From Sporolactobacillus spathodeae (GTDB lineage Bacteria; Bacillota; Bacilli; Bacillales; Sporolactobacillaceae), in the NCBI RefSeq assembly GCF_016908935.1, contig NZ_JAFBEV010000014.1:1-64000 (forward strand): a stretch of DNA of 64,000 bases. The letters run 5' to 3'. Made by a program: the position numbers and the translations under genes. Shown one piece after another: positions 8,624 through 17,933 of this stretch. How positions within the stretch are numbered: the first letter of the stretch is position 1; the number at the start of each line of letters is the position of its first letter. The notes under the pieces are model-generated. The model did not search any database and was not told the DNA's origin. It saw nothing but the letters and a program-made list of their open reading frames with translations.

Positions 8624-8704
8624 TTACCCCTTCCGGAAGGAACCGAGGAGGGCTCTAACAATACTACCTAAAAAACGCGGCAGTTTAATCGTGTAAAATT
8701 TCAT
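8624..8704 (-). CDS. spoVM: Stage V sporulation protein M
   Basis: A 26-aa amphipathic peptide too short for routine gene calling. It begins MKFYTIKLPRFLGSIVRA and ends LLGSFRKG, almost identical to B. subtilis SpoVM. SpoVM is made in the mother cell, recognises the convex forespore membrane and anchors SpoIVA and the spore coat; the helix and the Pro9 position needed for curvature sensing are kept. AAGGAGGAG lies upstream of the ATG. The neighbours thiN and rpmB are the same as in B. subtilis. A candidate sigma-E promoter lies at 8737-8765. Confidence 0.96.
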   Translation of the reverse strand: MKFYTIKLPRFLGSIVRALLGSFRKG

Positions 8705-8736
8705 GGCTACTCCTCCTTGTTGTCAAGCGCCGTCAA

Positions 8737-8765
8737 CCATTATCACGTGCTTCTAGATTATATGA
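8737..8765 (-). promoter_or_regulatory. Candidate sigma-E promoter for spoVM
   Basis: TCATATA and GATAATGG on the minus strand are spaced by 14 bases. They resemble the sigma-E consensus (ATATT-like -35, CATACAnT-like -10) imperfectly. The position, 33 bases before the spoVM start and after the thiN stop, and the known mother-cell expression of spoVM make it reasonable. Confidence 0.4.
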
Positions 8766-8803
8766 ATGGACGATTGGATCTAGACCAAAGCCGTCCTACC
8801 GCT

Positions 8804-9451
8804 TTAATCGCTGCAGCGCATCATGAGCAAAAGCCCGGAAGCAAACGAAACTGAGGATACATTGCTCGCTTGCTCATTGCTGATACACAAGCTGGAACCT
8901 AACACAAGTTCCGCATCATGCAGAGGATATTTCACTCCTCGAAGCGTTAGCCCTGTGACTTTGCCGGAAATCGCCAGAAAAGAGAGGTAGGGGTAATTGG
9001 GCTCCTTCTCTAAATGGTATATGCCTGAATCCAATAATTCGATACTATTTTTTTTATCCACAAGCTGCATGCGCGTTGCTTTGCGACTCGCTTTAAGTAG
9101 CAAATAAACCGCGGAAAGGGCGTGATCTTGGCGCCCACCAGTCACGCCGAAGATCAGCAATTGTTGCGGTTTCTTGGCAAGCGCCCAGTCAATTGCCAGT
9201 TCCAAATCCGTTTTATCCTTCTCACATGGGAAAGTCTCGCAGTCAACCGCCTGTTCTGCGATCACGTGGTACTCCACTTTCGATACGGAATCAAAATCCC
9301 CGAATGCTTTGATCGGTTTAATGTTTTTACTTAAAAGGACAAAAGTCCCGCGATCTGCGCCTATCCATTGAAAGTTTTCATACTTTGGATCAAGTAAATC
9401 TGGAATCAGCGTCTCCGGTCCCCCGGCAACAATCGCCAGCTTCACTACCAA
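8804..9451 (-). CDS. thiN: Thiamine pyrophosphokinase
   Basis: A 215-aa kinase that converts thiamine and ATP to thiamine diphosphate. Family motifs are ADRG near residue 33, GDFDS near 51, DKTDLELAI near 80 and GVTGGRQDH near 100. The start is a TTG with AGAAGG seven bases upstream; a GTG six bases inside is an alternative. It begins 18 bases after rsgA. In B. subtilis rpe lies between these genes and is absent here. Confidence 0.95.
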   Translation of the reverse strand: MVVKLAIVAGGPETLIPDLLDPKYENFQWIGADRGTFVLLSKNIKPIKAFGDFDSVSKVEYHVIAEQAVDCETFPCEKDKTDLELAIDWALAKKPQQLLIFGVTGGRQDHALSAVYLLLKASRKATRMQLVDKKNSIELLDSGIYHLEKEPNYPYLSFLAISGKVTGLTLRGVKYPLHDAELVLGSSLCISNEQASNVSSVSFASGLLLMMRCSD

Positions 9452-9469
9452 TCGCCTGCCTTCTTCAAT

Positions 9470-10351
9470 TCAATAAACCTTTTTTCTCTGACTGATTTCA
9501 TGAAAAAACATACAATAGTGTTGATACCGTGCCTCACTAATTTGGCCGTGATCACGTGCTGTTTTTACCGCACAGTCTGGTTCAGCAATGTGCGTGCAGC
9601 CTCTAAATCGGCAGGAATCACGAAGCGTCCGGAATTCAGGAAAACAATCTTCAAGATCATTTGCTTCCACTTCTGCAAAGTCAAGCGAACTGAACCCAGG
9701 CGTATCGGCAACGAATCCACCGCAAACCGGCAGAAGTTCAACATGACGGGTGGTATGCTTACCACGCCCAAGCGCCTGAGAAATCGCCTGAGTATCAATC
9801 GAAAGCTGTTCGTTCAATGCGTTGAGCAAGGATGATTTTCCCACTCCGGATTGCCCGGTAATCACACTGATCCGCCCGCGTATCAGTCCTGAAACATCCT
9901 CCAGTCCATCGCGATGAAGGCTTGATGTCAAGAGTACCGGATATCCGGCTGCTTGATAAGGCGCGATCCGTTTCGATAGCTTTTCGCGCGCTTCAACACC
10001 TAGCAAATCTATTTTGGTAAGACAAATCAGCGACGAAATTTGGTGACTCTCCATATGAACGAGAAAGCGATCCAAAAGGCCGTCATCAAAGTCCGGCTCA
10101 GCAACAGAGAAAATCAGCAAAGCCTGGTCGACATTGGCGATTGGCGGGCGATTCAACACGTTTTTCCGTTCGTTGATGGACAGAATATAGCCGTCTATCG
10201 GATTTTCTGCTTCGAAGACCACTGAATCGCCAACGAGCGGGCTCACTTTCTTTTTGCGAAAGATCCCTCTTGCCCGGCATTGAATAACGTTCTCTCCATT
10301 TTTTACATAATAGAATCCGCTGAGGGCTTTAATGATTATTCCTTCTGGCAT
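9470..10351 (-). CDS. rsgA: Ribosome small-subunit GTPase RsgA
   Basis: A 293-aa circularly permuted GTPase that acts in late 30S maturation. The G4 motif TKID (about 112) precedes the P loop GQSGVGKS (166-173), the expected permutation. G3 is in DTPGFSS. An OB fold precedes the GTPase domain, and a zinc knuckle with Cys/His/Cys (CRFRGCTHIAEPDC) lies near residue 250. GGGAG is ten bases upstream of the ATG. It follows prkC, as in B. subtilis. Confidence 0.96.
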   Translation of the reverse strand: MPEGIIIKALSGFYYVKNGENVIQCRARGIFRKKKVSPLVGDSVVFEAENPIDGYILSINERKNVLNRPPIANVDQALLIFSVAEPDFDDGLLDRFLVHMESHQISSLICLTKIDLLGVEAREKLSKRIAPYQAAGYPVLLTSSLHRDGLEDVSGLIRGRISVITGQSGVGKSSLLNALNEQLSIDTQAISQALGRGKHTTRHVELLPVCGGFVADTPGFSSLDFAEVEANDLEDCFPEFRTLRDSCRFRGCTHIAEPDCAVKTARDHGQISEARYQHYCMFFHEISQRKKVY

Positions 10352-10407
10352 CGAATGGCTCCCTTTTGTTTTTTTCCGCGAGATAATTTGCTGAATGATT
10401 GTTTCTT

Positions 10408-12369
10408 TTACTGTCCGTTCGGATAATCAACGGTCCCTGTTTTCTCCTTATTGTCGTCAATCACAATTCGGTAACTTCCTTGGGTTCCCGGCAAGAGTTG
10501 AAAAGGAATCGTGTAGGTTTTCGTTTCAGTAATTTCTTCATCGGCAAAGAGTGAATCATGATGATTGGCGTCCGTATAGTAAATCTGCACGTGAGAAGGT
10601 TGTGAATTGGAACCTGCATTTGCGTTGGAATTTGCAGAATAAACCACTTTGATCGGCTGATCGACTTCCGCCATCGCCTGCTTCTTCCCTTTTGAGAAGG
10701 ACACAACGATCTTTGTCCCCTTCGCGACCTGCTTGCCTGCCACCGGTTCCTGGCTGATTACTTCTCCTTTGGCAACACTATCTGAATAATCGCCAGGCAT
10801 ATATTCAGGACTTAATCCGGCCGCTTTGAGCATGCGAACCACTTCATTTTTTGTTTTGCCACTGAGATCTGGCACCGTCACTTGAGGTTCGCCGCCGCTA
10901 TAGGTCAGTCTCAAAACCGTTTTTGACGGGACGACCCGTTTTCCTGGCATCGGACTCTGGCTGATCACCTGGCCTTCTGGAACGGTGGACGAATCCACTG
11001 CATGCCAAACGACATCTTTATACCCTACATCCGGCAACGTGTTTAGCAAAGAATCCCGATCATAACCGACATAATTGTCTACATTGATCGTACTCTGTCC
11101 CGTACTTACAAACAGAATAATCTTTGAACCCGCCTTTACTTCAGTTCCAGATTCTGGATTCTGTTTAATCACCGAATTTTTTTGCACATTTTTACTAGCC
11201 TGCGCAATCCGTTTGACTTTCAAGTGATGATCCGTCACAATCTGTTTGGCTTGAATATAGTTCTGCCCAACGACATTGGGTACTTGGACATTCGCCACAT
11301 AAAATAGCTTCGGAAGGACGGCAAGACCAATAATCAGTCCAGTTGTAATGAGTAAAATCAGGATGCCAAGCATTGTCAACAACCGTTTGGCGCGTAATTT
11401 CTTCTTTTTCTTCGGTTTGTCAGCCTCTATCACTGCTTGATCAGTAATCGGATCGTTTTCCGTCTTCAGCGGCGGAATTTTAATCGTCTTCTCCGCATCC
11501 GCCTCGACCGTCTCTTCATCTGGGAAAACAAGCCGTTCTTCGCCGCTTCGTTCCGGAGACAAAGCCGTGTTGAGGTCAGCATACATCTCAGCGACATTGG
11601 CGTAACGATCGCCTGGATTTTTGGCCAATGCCCGAATGATAATATTCTCCAAACTCTGCGGAATTTCTGGTCGGAAATCACGCGGAAAAGGCATCGGTTC
11701 TTTCAACTGTTTCAATGCGACAGATACTGGCGATGTGCCGGGGAAAGGAACACGTCCAGTCAGCAATTCGAACATCACGATACCAAGTGAATAAATATCA
11801 GATTTGACGGTCGCCTTTCCGCCTTTCGCCTGTTCTGGCGACAAATAGTGGGCAGATCCCATTATTGAGTGTGTAAACGTGATCGTTGCGCTGCTGACCG
11901 CCATCGCAATACCGAAGTCGGTGACTTTAACGTGCTCAGATTCGTCGATTAAAATATTGTGTGGCTTAATATCTCGATGAATGATGCCGTGGGCGTGAGC
12001 ATGCGCAATCGCCGCGTCAATTTGCTTCATGATCGGTACCGCTTCGCTGATTGCGAGCGGTGAATAGTCCTTAATAAATTCTTTCAGGCTCATGCCGTGT
12101 ACATATTCCATGACGATGTAATAAAGATCATCTTCTTCACCGATATCGTAGATAGCTACGATATTCGGATGGGACAGACTAGCCACAGATTCAGCTTCTC
12201 GGTGAAAACGTTTGACAAATTCTTCATCGCTCGCTAAATCGGAGCGGAGAATCTTTACAGAGACTAGGCGATCAAGAATCAAATCCTTTGCTTTATAGAC
12301 GAGCGCCATGCCGCCTTCGCCGAGACGGGAAAGAATCTGATAACGCCCACCAATTCGTCTACCTATCAT
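10408..12369 (-). CDS. prkC: PASTA-domain serine/threonine kinase PrkC
   Basis: A 653-aa membrane kinase. Residues 1-270 are a Hanks-type kinase with GEGGMALVY, HRDIKPHNIL and DFG. A basic KKKKKLRAKR stretch precedes one transmembrane helix near residues 333-355. Three extracellular PASTA repeats follow (beginning VPNVVGQ, INVDNYVG and VTVPDLSG), then an Ig-like tail. In B. subtilis PrkC senses muropeptides and phosphorylates translation and envelope targets. Its ATG overlaps the prpC stop by four bases, so kinase and phosphatase are coupled. Confidence 0.96.
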   Translation of the reverse strand: MIGRRIGGRYQILSRLGEGGMALVYKAKDLILDRLVSVKILRSDLASDEEFVKRFHREAESVASLSHPNIVAIYDIGEEDDLYYIVMEYVHGMSLKEFIKDYSPLAISEAVPIMKQIDAAIAHAHAHGIIHRDIKPHNILIDESEHVKVTDFGIAMAVSSATITFTHSIMGSAHYLSPEQAKGGKATVKSDIYSLGIVMFELLTGRVPFPGTSPVSVALKQLKEPMPFPRDFRPEIPQSLENIIIRALAKNPGDRYANVAEMYADLNTALSPERSGEERLVFPDEETVEADAEKTIKIPPLKTENDPITDQAVIEADKPKKKKKLRAKRLLTMLGILILLITTGLIIGLAVLPKLFYVANVQVPNVVGQNYIQAKQIVTDHHLKVKRIAQASKNVQKNSVIKQNPESGTEVKAGSKIILFVSTGQSTINVDNYVGYDRDSLLNTLPDVGYKDVVWHAVDSSTVPEGQVISQSPMPGKRVVPSKTVLRLTYSGGEPQVTVPDLSGKTKNEVVRMLKAAGLSPEYMPGDYSDSVAKGEVISQEPVAGKQVAKGTKIVVSFSKGKKQAMAEVDQPIKVVYSANSNANAGSNSQPSHVQIYYTDANHHDSLFADEEITETKTYTIPFQLLPGTQGSYRIVIDDNKEKTGTVDYPNGQ

Positions 12370-13115
12370 CGCGTTTCACCATCCGAATCATGAGAGATGA
12401 TGATTAGACTGATATTATCTTCGCCGCCAGCTTCATTTGCCGCCTGAATCATTTTCTCAGTTTTTTCTTCAAGGGGTCCTTCACTTTCCATAATCGCGCG
12501 CATCTGTAGGCTGGATAGCTTGTTCGTCAATCCGTCCGAACAGAGGATCAGATGAGAGCAGTCGCTCCAGTCACGAGTGAATGTGTCAAGCGCAATTGTC
12601 GGCTCAGTACCAAGCGCACGCATCAAAACATGCTTCTCAGGATGACTTTCAGCATCGGCGCGGCTGATCTGACCGCTTTTGACTAATTCATTGACAAGCG
12701 TATGATCTTCGGTAATTTGCCGTGCTTCAGAACCTTGCAACCAAGAATAAACGCGGCTGTCGCCAACCGTTGTAATCACTATAAAGTCTTCACTGCATAA
12801 CGCAGCTGCGAACGTCGTTCCCATTCCACGGCAATCGTCATTGGCTTCTGAATAATCATAAAGATGGACATTCACCGTACGCACCAAATGGTTCAGCCAA
12901 GTAACAGCTGCATCTTCTGTCAGTGGTTCTTCGAGCTGATTCCATTTCTCTTCAGCGAACTTCAGCGCCATGCCGCTGGCTACCTCACCGGCCGCATGTC
13001 CCCCCATTCCATCAGCAACGACGCCGAGTAGCTGATTATTTTTATAAAAGACATTGACACTGTCTTCATTATGGCTTCGCTGCCTGCCGACATCACTGCC
13101 AAAAACAGCTCTCAT
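12366..13115 (-). CDS. prpC: PP2C-type protein phosphatase PrpC
   Basis: A 249-aa PPM phosphatase that reverses PrkC phosphorylation. Metal-binding motifs are SHNEDS, VADGMGGHAAGE, TVGDSRVY, LILCSDGLT and GGEDNIS. I place the start at 13115, where GGAGGG precedes the ATG; the in-frame Met 27 bases earlier would lie inside the ribosome-binding region. It begins 40 bases after rsmB. The usual intervening gene rlmN is missing. Confidence 0.95.
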   Translation of the reverse strand: MRAVFGSDVGRQRSHNEDSVNVFYKNNQLLGVVADGMGGHAAGEVASGMALKFAEEKWNQLEEPLTEDAAVTWLNHLVRTVNVHLYDYSEANDDCRGMGTTFAAALCSEDFIVITTVGDSRVYSWLQGSEARQITEDHTLVNELVKSGQISRADAESHPEKHVLMRALGTEPTIALDTFTRDWSDCSHLILCSDGLTNKLSSLQMRAIMESEGPLEEKTEKMIQAANEAGGEDNISLIIISHDSDGETR

Positions 13116-13155
13116 GATTTTCCCTCCACTGCCAGATTTCACTCAGGTTAGATGC

Positions 13156-14520
13156 TTATTGTCCCGTTTCACTTCGGCGCAAACAGGCGATAAAAAAACC
13201 GTCCGTATTAAAATCAAACGGCATCAGCTGAAGCCAGCCTTCCAGCGGATGCACGCGCTCTCTGACACTGGCCGGCAAATGCTGAGCAAAATCCGAATCC
13301 GGCTCAAACTCCGGATGTTCCGCAAGAAATTGACTAATTTGCCAATCGTTTTCCGCTCGGCTGATTGTACATGTACTGTAAATCAATAAACCGCCGGGTC
13401 GGACAAGTGGTGCGGTACGTTCGAGTATTTCCTTTTGCACTTTGACAAGCTGAGCGATGTCTTCCGGATTCTTCTCCCAACGGATTTCCGGCTTCCGTCG
13501 AATGACGCCAAATCCGGAACAAGGGACATCGAGCAAAACGCGATCAAAAGACTGAGATGCAAACTGATCTGCCGCTCTACGCGCATCCAGTGCTCGTGTT
13601 TCAATACATGAATCGAGCCCGAGCCGTTTGGCGGCCTCATCAATCAGCTTCGTCTTGTGCGGATGCAAGTCGAGTGCAATAATCCGCCCCTTCCCGTCCA
13701 TTCGTTCAGCAAGGTGCGTCGTTTTTCCTCCGGGACCGGCACAAGCGTCAAGCACGAGCATTGAGGCTTCGGGTGCCACGGCATCGGCAACAAGCATCGA
13801 GCTCTGATCCTGGATCGTCAACTGTCCAGATACAAAGAAAGGTGACGCAGCGATTGATCCGCTGCTTGCAAGAACAAGTCCATCTGGCGAAAGCGTGCTA
13901 GATTTTGCGTCGATTCCTACTTCATGCAGCTTGTCGATTAAGGTATCCGGATCCAGGCGTGTCCGATTGACGCGTACGGAAACAAGTGGCGGTTGGTTAT
14001 CTGCCTCAGCAATGCGCCGCGCCGTCTCAAGATCCCACTCCTCGCGCCAGAGACGAAGCAGCCATTCAGGATGACTATTCTGAATCGCGTCGCGCCGTTC
14101 CTCTGGCTGAATTGCGTTGAAATCAGGAAGGCCTTCACGGATCAAACGACGGAGTACACCATTTACTAGGTTACTGATTCCGCGATGGCCACGTTTCTTC
14201 GCAATCTCTACTGCCTCATTCACGAGGGCATGGTCCGGGATGCGATCGAGATACATTTTCTGATAAATGGAAAGCCAGAGCAGCACCCGTACCCAAGTGT
14301 CGAGCTTTCTCTCTTTCGCAACATAAAGGGATAAGACATAGTCGAGCGTCATTTTCCGCTGCAGAACGCCGTAGACGAGTGTTGTGATTAACCCTCGATC
14401 ATGCGTGCTGAAGGTATTCTTTGATAAAGCTTCATTTAAAACGATCGGACTATAGGATCCCTTTTTCAAAATCGCCAATAAAAGATCGAGCGATTGTTCA
14501 CGCGCTGTTATCTTGTTCAT
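13156..14520 (-). CDS. rsmB: 16S rRNA (cytosine-967) methyltransferase
   Basis: A 454-aa RNA m5C methyltransferase. The N-terminal third is a NusB-like RNA-binding domain. The SAM site is LDACAGPGGKTTHLAE near residue 255. The catalytic and resolving cysteines are in LDVPCSGFG and YSTCTI. The ATG overlaps the fmt stop codon by four bases (ATGA). Confidence 0.95.
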   Translation of the reverse strand: MNKITAREQSLDLLLAILKKGSYSPIVLNEALSKNTFSTHDRGLITTLVYGVLQRKMTLDYVLSLYVAKERKLDTWVRVLLWLSIYQKMYLDRIPDHALVNEAVEIAKKRGHRGISNLVNGVLRRLIREGLPDFNAIQPEERRDAIQNSHPEWLLRLWREEWDLETARRIAEADNQPPLVSVRVNRTRLDPDTLIDKLHEVGIDAKSSTLSPDGLVLASSGSIAASPFFVSGQLTIQDQSSMLVADAVAPEASMLVLDACAGPGGKTTHLAERMDGKGRIIALDLHPHKTKLIDEAAKRLGLDSCIETRALDARRAADQFASQSFDRVLLDVPCSGFGVIRRKPEIRWEKNPEDIAQLVKVQKEILERTAPLVRPGGLLIYSTCTISRAENDWQISQFLAEHPEFEPDSDFAQHLPASVRERVHPLEGWLQLMPFDFNTDGFFIACLRRSETGQ

Positions 14521-15467
14521 CGGTTTACTCCAAACTGCATGCCGGTTTGAAGCGTGCGGCCGCTGCCATTTAGAAAATCAGTGGCGCGCATCCGTTTCTT
14601 GCCGGCCGGCTGACATTCGGTAATGCGAAGCACTTCCCCCGATCCGGTCGCGACGAGAATGCCGGCATGATCAAACGCGGTAATCTTGCCCGGTTCTTCC
14701 TCTGTCTGAAGCCCGGTTTGTTGGGCCGAAAATATTTTAAATACTTTACCATCTAGAGAAGTATAGGCACCAGGGAAAGGATTCAATCCACGAACTAAAT
14801 TGTGGATTTCCTTGGCGCTTTTCGACCAAACAATGGCTTCATCTTCGTGCTGAATGCTTGGTGCGAAGCTGACACGCGATTCCTCCTGCTGAACAGGATG
14901 AACGCTTCCTGCCTCAATTGCTGGCAATGTTTCCATCAACAGTTGGCTTCCTGCAGCACTGAGTTTATCGTGCAATCCGCCAAACGTTTCATCGGCATTA
15001 ATCGGCACGTGGACTTGAGCGAGCATATCGCCAGCATCAAGCTGCTTAACCATATACATAATCGTGACGCCGGTTTCTTCCTTACCATCAATGATCGCCT
15101 GCTGAATCGGGGCAGCGCCGCGATATTCGGGAAGAAGCGATGCATGAACATTGACGCAACCAAGCCTTGGCCCATCGAGTAGCGATTGTGGCAGAATCTG
15201 CCCGTATGCGGCCGTAATCAATAAATCCGGTGCATACGACAGAATATCGGCGACAGCATCCTTTCGCCGTACCTTTTCCGGCTGAAGCACCGGAATATGA
15301 TGGCGAAGCGCTGATTCTTTGACTGGCGGTGCAGTCAGAACGTGCCGACGCCCTTTAGGCCGATCCGGTTGTGTCACCACACAAACAACTGTATAGGACG
15401 GTTCGCTGATTAAATTTTCCAAAATAGGTACCGCAAAATCTGGTGTTCCCATAAAAACGATTTTCAT
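14517..15467 (-). CDS. fmt: Methionyl-tRNA formyltransferase
   Basis: A 316-aa enzyme that formylates initiator Met-tRNA using 10-formyl-tetrahydrofolate. MGTPDFAV opens the formyltransferase domain. The folate/catalytic block HASLLPEYRGAAPIQQAI holds the conserved Asn-His-Asp environment, and a C-terminal tRNA-binding domain follows. The ATG at 15467 matches the family start; GAGGATG lies upstream. Peptide deformylase (def), its usual neighbour upstream, is not present: priA ends 42 bases before. Confidence 0.96.
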   Translation of the reverse strand: MKIVFMGTPDFAVPILENLISEPSYTVVCVVTQPDRPKGRRHVLTAPPVKESALRHHIPVLQPEKVRRKDAVADILSYAPDLLITAAYGQILPQSLLDGPRLGCVNVHASLLPEYRGAAPIQQAIIDGKEETGVTIMYMVKQLDAGDMLAQVHVPINADETFGGLHDKLSAAGSQLLMETLPAIEAGSVHPVQQEESRVSFAPSIQHEDEAIVWSKSAKEIHNLVRGLNPFPGAYTSLDGKVFKIFSAQQTGLQTEEEPGKITAFDHAGILVATGSGEVLRITECQPAGKKRMRATDFLNGSGRTLQTGMQFGVNR

Positions 15468-15509
15468 TAGATAATCATCCTCTATCTTGCACTGCACTTG
15501 ATCGGATCC

Positions 15510-17933
15510 TCACATCAGAACTACTGGGTTCAGATCAATCGACAGCTGCAGTCCGTTTTTCCCAGTTTCACGAAAATGGCTGTTAATTTTTCGTAGCAGC
15601 GGCAAAAGCGCTGATTCTCTTTTGTATTTTACCATGCACTGGTAACGATATCTATCTTTGATCCGTGCGATTGCAGGAACAACGGGTCCATATATCAGCG
15701 CGTCGGGCGACAAATGCCGGCGCAAGGCCGCAGCGATCCGCTCGGCCGCTTCCGCCGCTTTCGCTGGCTCCGGATGGGTCAGATTAATCAGAACCAGATA
15801 ATAAAACGGCGGATAGCCGCGACGATAGCGAATCTGCATTTCTTCCTGATAGAAGCGCAAATAATCATGTTGTGAAGCATCAACCACAGCATAATGCTCC
15901 GGTGTATAAGTCTGTATGATCACTTCTCCAGGGAGATCATGCCGCCCTGCACGCCCGGATACTTGGGTCAACAATTGAAAAGTTTTCTCTGAAGCGCGGA
16001 AATCCGGGAGATGAAGCATGGAATCAGCGGCAAGTACGCCGACAAGCGTCACTTTTGGAAAATCAAGGCCTTTGGCAATCATTTGAGTGCCAAGCAAAAT
16101 ATCCGCCTGCTGATCGCCAAAAGCACGCAATAGTTTCTCATGACCGCCCTTTCGTCGAGTTGTATCAACGTCCATACGAATGACGCGGGCTTCGGGCAAC
16201 AGCCGCGCCAACTCAGCCTCAACCTTCTGCGTTCCTGTGCCAAAATAACGTAGCGAATCACTGCCGCATGAGGGGCAAGTCTCCGGAACTTGCTGTTGAT
16301 AGCCGCAATAATGGCATTTAAGTAGATTCCCTTCGCGGTGATACGTCAGTGAAATATCGCAATGTGGGCATTTGATCACCGTGCCACAAGAGCGGCACAT
16401 GACAAATGTCGAGAAACCGCGGCGATTCAAAAAGAGAACGGTTTGCTCGTTTCGAACAAAGCGCTCTTTTAATTTTTCAAAGAGTGTGCCTGAGAAAACT
16501 GTGTGGTTGCCTGAGCGCATCTCTTCACGCATATCGACGATCGAAACAGGCGGCAGCGGGTGATGATTAAACCGTTCCTTCAAAGTCAGCAGCGTGTACA
16601 CCTTTTTTTGCGAGCGGGCAAACGATTCAAGTGAGGGCGTTGCGCTCCCCAGAACGACCGGACAGTGGTGTTGACGCGCCCGATGAACGGCCACGTCTCG
16701 TGCATGATAACGCGGCTGATCTTCTTGTTTATAGCTGCTTTCGTGTTCCTCATCTATAATAATCAAACCGAGCTTCTGGAACGGCGCGAATACCGCAGAT
16801 CGTGCACCGACGGCGACCGACACTTGACCGTTGCGAATTTTCCGCCACTCATCAAATTTTTCACCTTTGCTCAGGCCGCTATGGAGGACGGCAACCGCTT
16901 CGCCGAAACGCCGTTTGAAGCGTTCGACCATTTGCGGCGTTAGCGCAATTTCCGGAACAAGAACAATAGCCTGTTTGCCACTCGTGATTACATGCTCGAT
17001 CGCCTGTAAATAAATTTCAGTTTTCCCACTTCCTGTGACGCCATGACAGAGAAAGACACGGGATTCCTCCTGCGTAATGGCTGTGTCAATCGGCGTCAAG
17101 GCGGCACGCTGTTCCTGTGTCAGTGGAAGCTTATGCGTTTGGTTGCGCGCCTTACCCGCGTAAGGGTCCCGTTTCGCCTCGATTTTGCCAAGCTCAAGCA
17201 ACCCTTTTTCGCAGAGACGGTGAATTGCTGTGCGGCTGAGCTGATGCATTCCGGTTAATTCTTTTAGTGCTATGTAAGTATCGCTAGCATGCTGCTCAAA
17301 AAAAGCAAGCACATCCTTCTGCCGCTGTGATCGCGCATCGAGCGCCTCCAGAGCGGCGTGCAATTTCTCTTTAGGAACCGCGGGGCGGCATGCTGGCAAT
17401 TCCTTGATCTTAGCTTGATTTTTGACAACCTGGCGAACGATGATAACTTTTTCGTTCAATGCTTTCTGCAGGCTTTTCAACAGTTGCGGCGCTTCTTTGA
17501 CCAACGTCTCCCATTCTGGTGCGACACCCGCAAATACACGTTGCAATTCAGGAAAATCATGTGTTAGCCGCGCCTCATCTAGAATAATCAGTTGCTTGCG
17601 GTATTCTGCTTTCATAACAGCAGGCAGCATCGCTTGATAGGCGGCGACAGTTGGACAGAGTGTGGTGTCAGCAAGCCAGCGCCCGAGATTAAGCAATTCG
17701 TCCGTTAGCACAGGTTGTGGATCAATAAGTGCATCCAAGGCTTTTAAATGCTCAAAAGCCGTTTCTGTTTTCAACTGGGTTACAAAACCAAGCCGGCGTG
17801 TCGTCCCAAAAGGCACCGTAACACGCATGCCAATCTGCAACGTGCCGATCCAGTCTTCCGGCACGAGATAATCAAAGGCGCGATCGACCGGAGCCGCTGG
17901 AATGTCGACAAAGACTTCGGCAATCACTGGCAC
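15510..17933 (-). CDS. priA: Primosomal helicase PriA
   Basis: An 807-aa replication-restart helicase. The N-terminal DNA-binding domain is followed by a winged-helix region. Walker A is GVTGSGKTE near residue 295 and the DEEH box is in IDEEHESSYKQ. Two zinc sites are built from CRSCG, CPHC, CHYCG and CPSCGS near residues 520-565. GTG at 17933 is the probable start, overlapping coaBC by ten bases; a GTG six bases further in is an alternative. Confidence 0.96.
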   Translation of the reverse strand: MPVIAEVFVDIPAAPVDRAFDYLVPEDWIGTLQIGMRVTVPFGTTRRLGFVTQLKTETAFEHLKALDALIDPQPVLTDELLNLGRWLADTTLCPTVAAYQAMLPAVMKAEYRKQLIILDEARLTHDFPELQRVFAGVAPEWETLVKEAPQLLKSLQKALNEKVIIVRQVVKNQAKIKELPACRPAVPKEKLHAALEALDARSQRQKDVLAFFEQHASDTYIALKELTGMHQLSRTAIHRLCEKGLLELGKIEAKRDPYAGKARNQTHKLPLTQEQRAALTPIDTAITQEESRVFLCHGVTGSGKTEIYLQAIEHVITSGKQAIVLVPEIALTPQMVERFKRRFGEAVAVLHSGLSKGEKFDEWRKIRNGQVSVAVGARSAVFAPFQKLGLIIIDEEHESSYKQEDQPRYHARDVAVHRARQHHCPVVLGSATPSLESFARSQKKVYTLLTLKERFNHHPLPPVSIVDMREEMRSGNHTVFSGTLFEKLKERFVRNEQTVLFLNRRGFSTFVMCRSCGTVIKCPHCDISLTYHREGNLLKCHYCGYQQQVPETCPSCGSDSLRYFGTGTQKVEAELARLLPEARVIRMDVDTTRRKGGHEKLLRAFGDQQADILLGTQMIAKGLDFPKVTLVGVLAADSMLHLPDFRASEKTFQLLTQVSGRAGRHDLPGEVIIQTYTPEHYAVVDASQHDYLRFYQEEMQIRYRRGYPPFYYLVLINLTHPEPAKAAEAAERIAAALRRHLSPDALIYGPVVPAIARIKDRYRYQCMVKYKRESALLPLLRKINSHFRETGKNGLQLSIDLNPVVLM

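Noticed and set aside
8819-9000. thiN C terminus as divergent or broken
   Set aside because: All catalytic motifs are intact and the length is normal; the last residues vary widely in this family.
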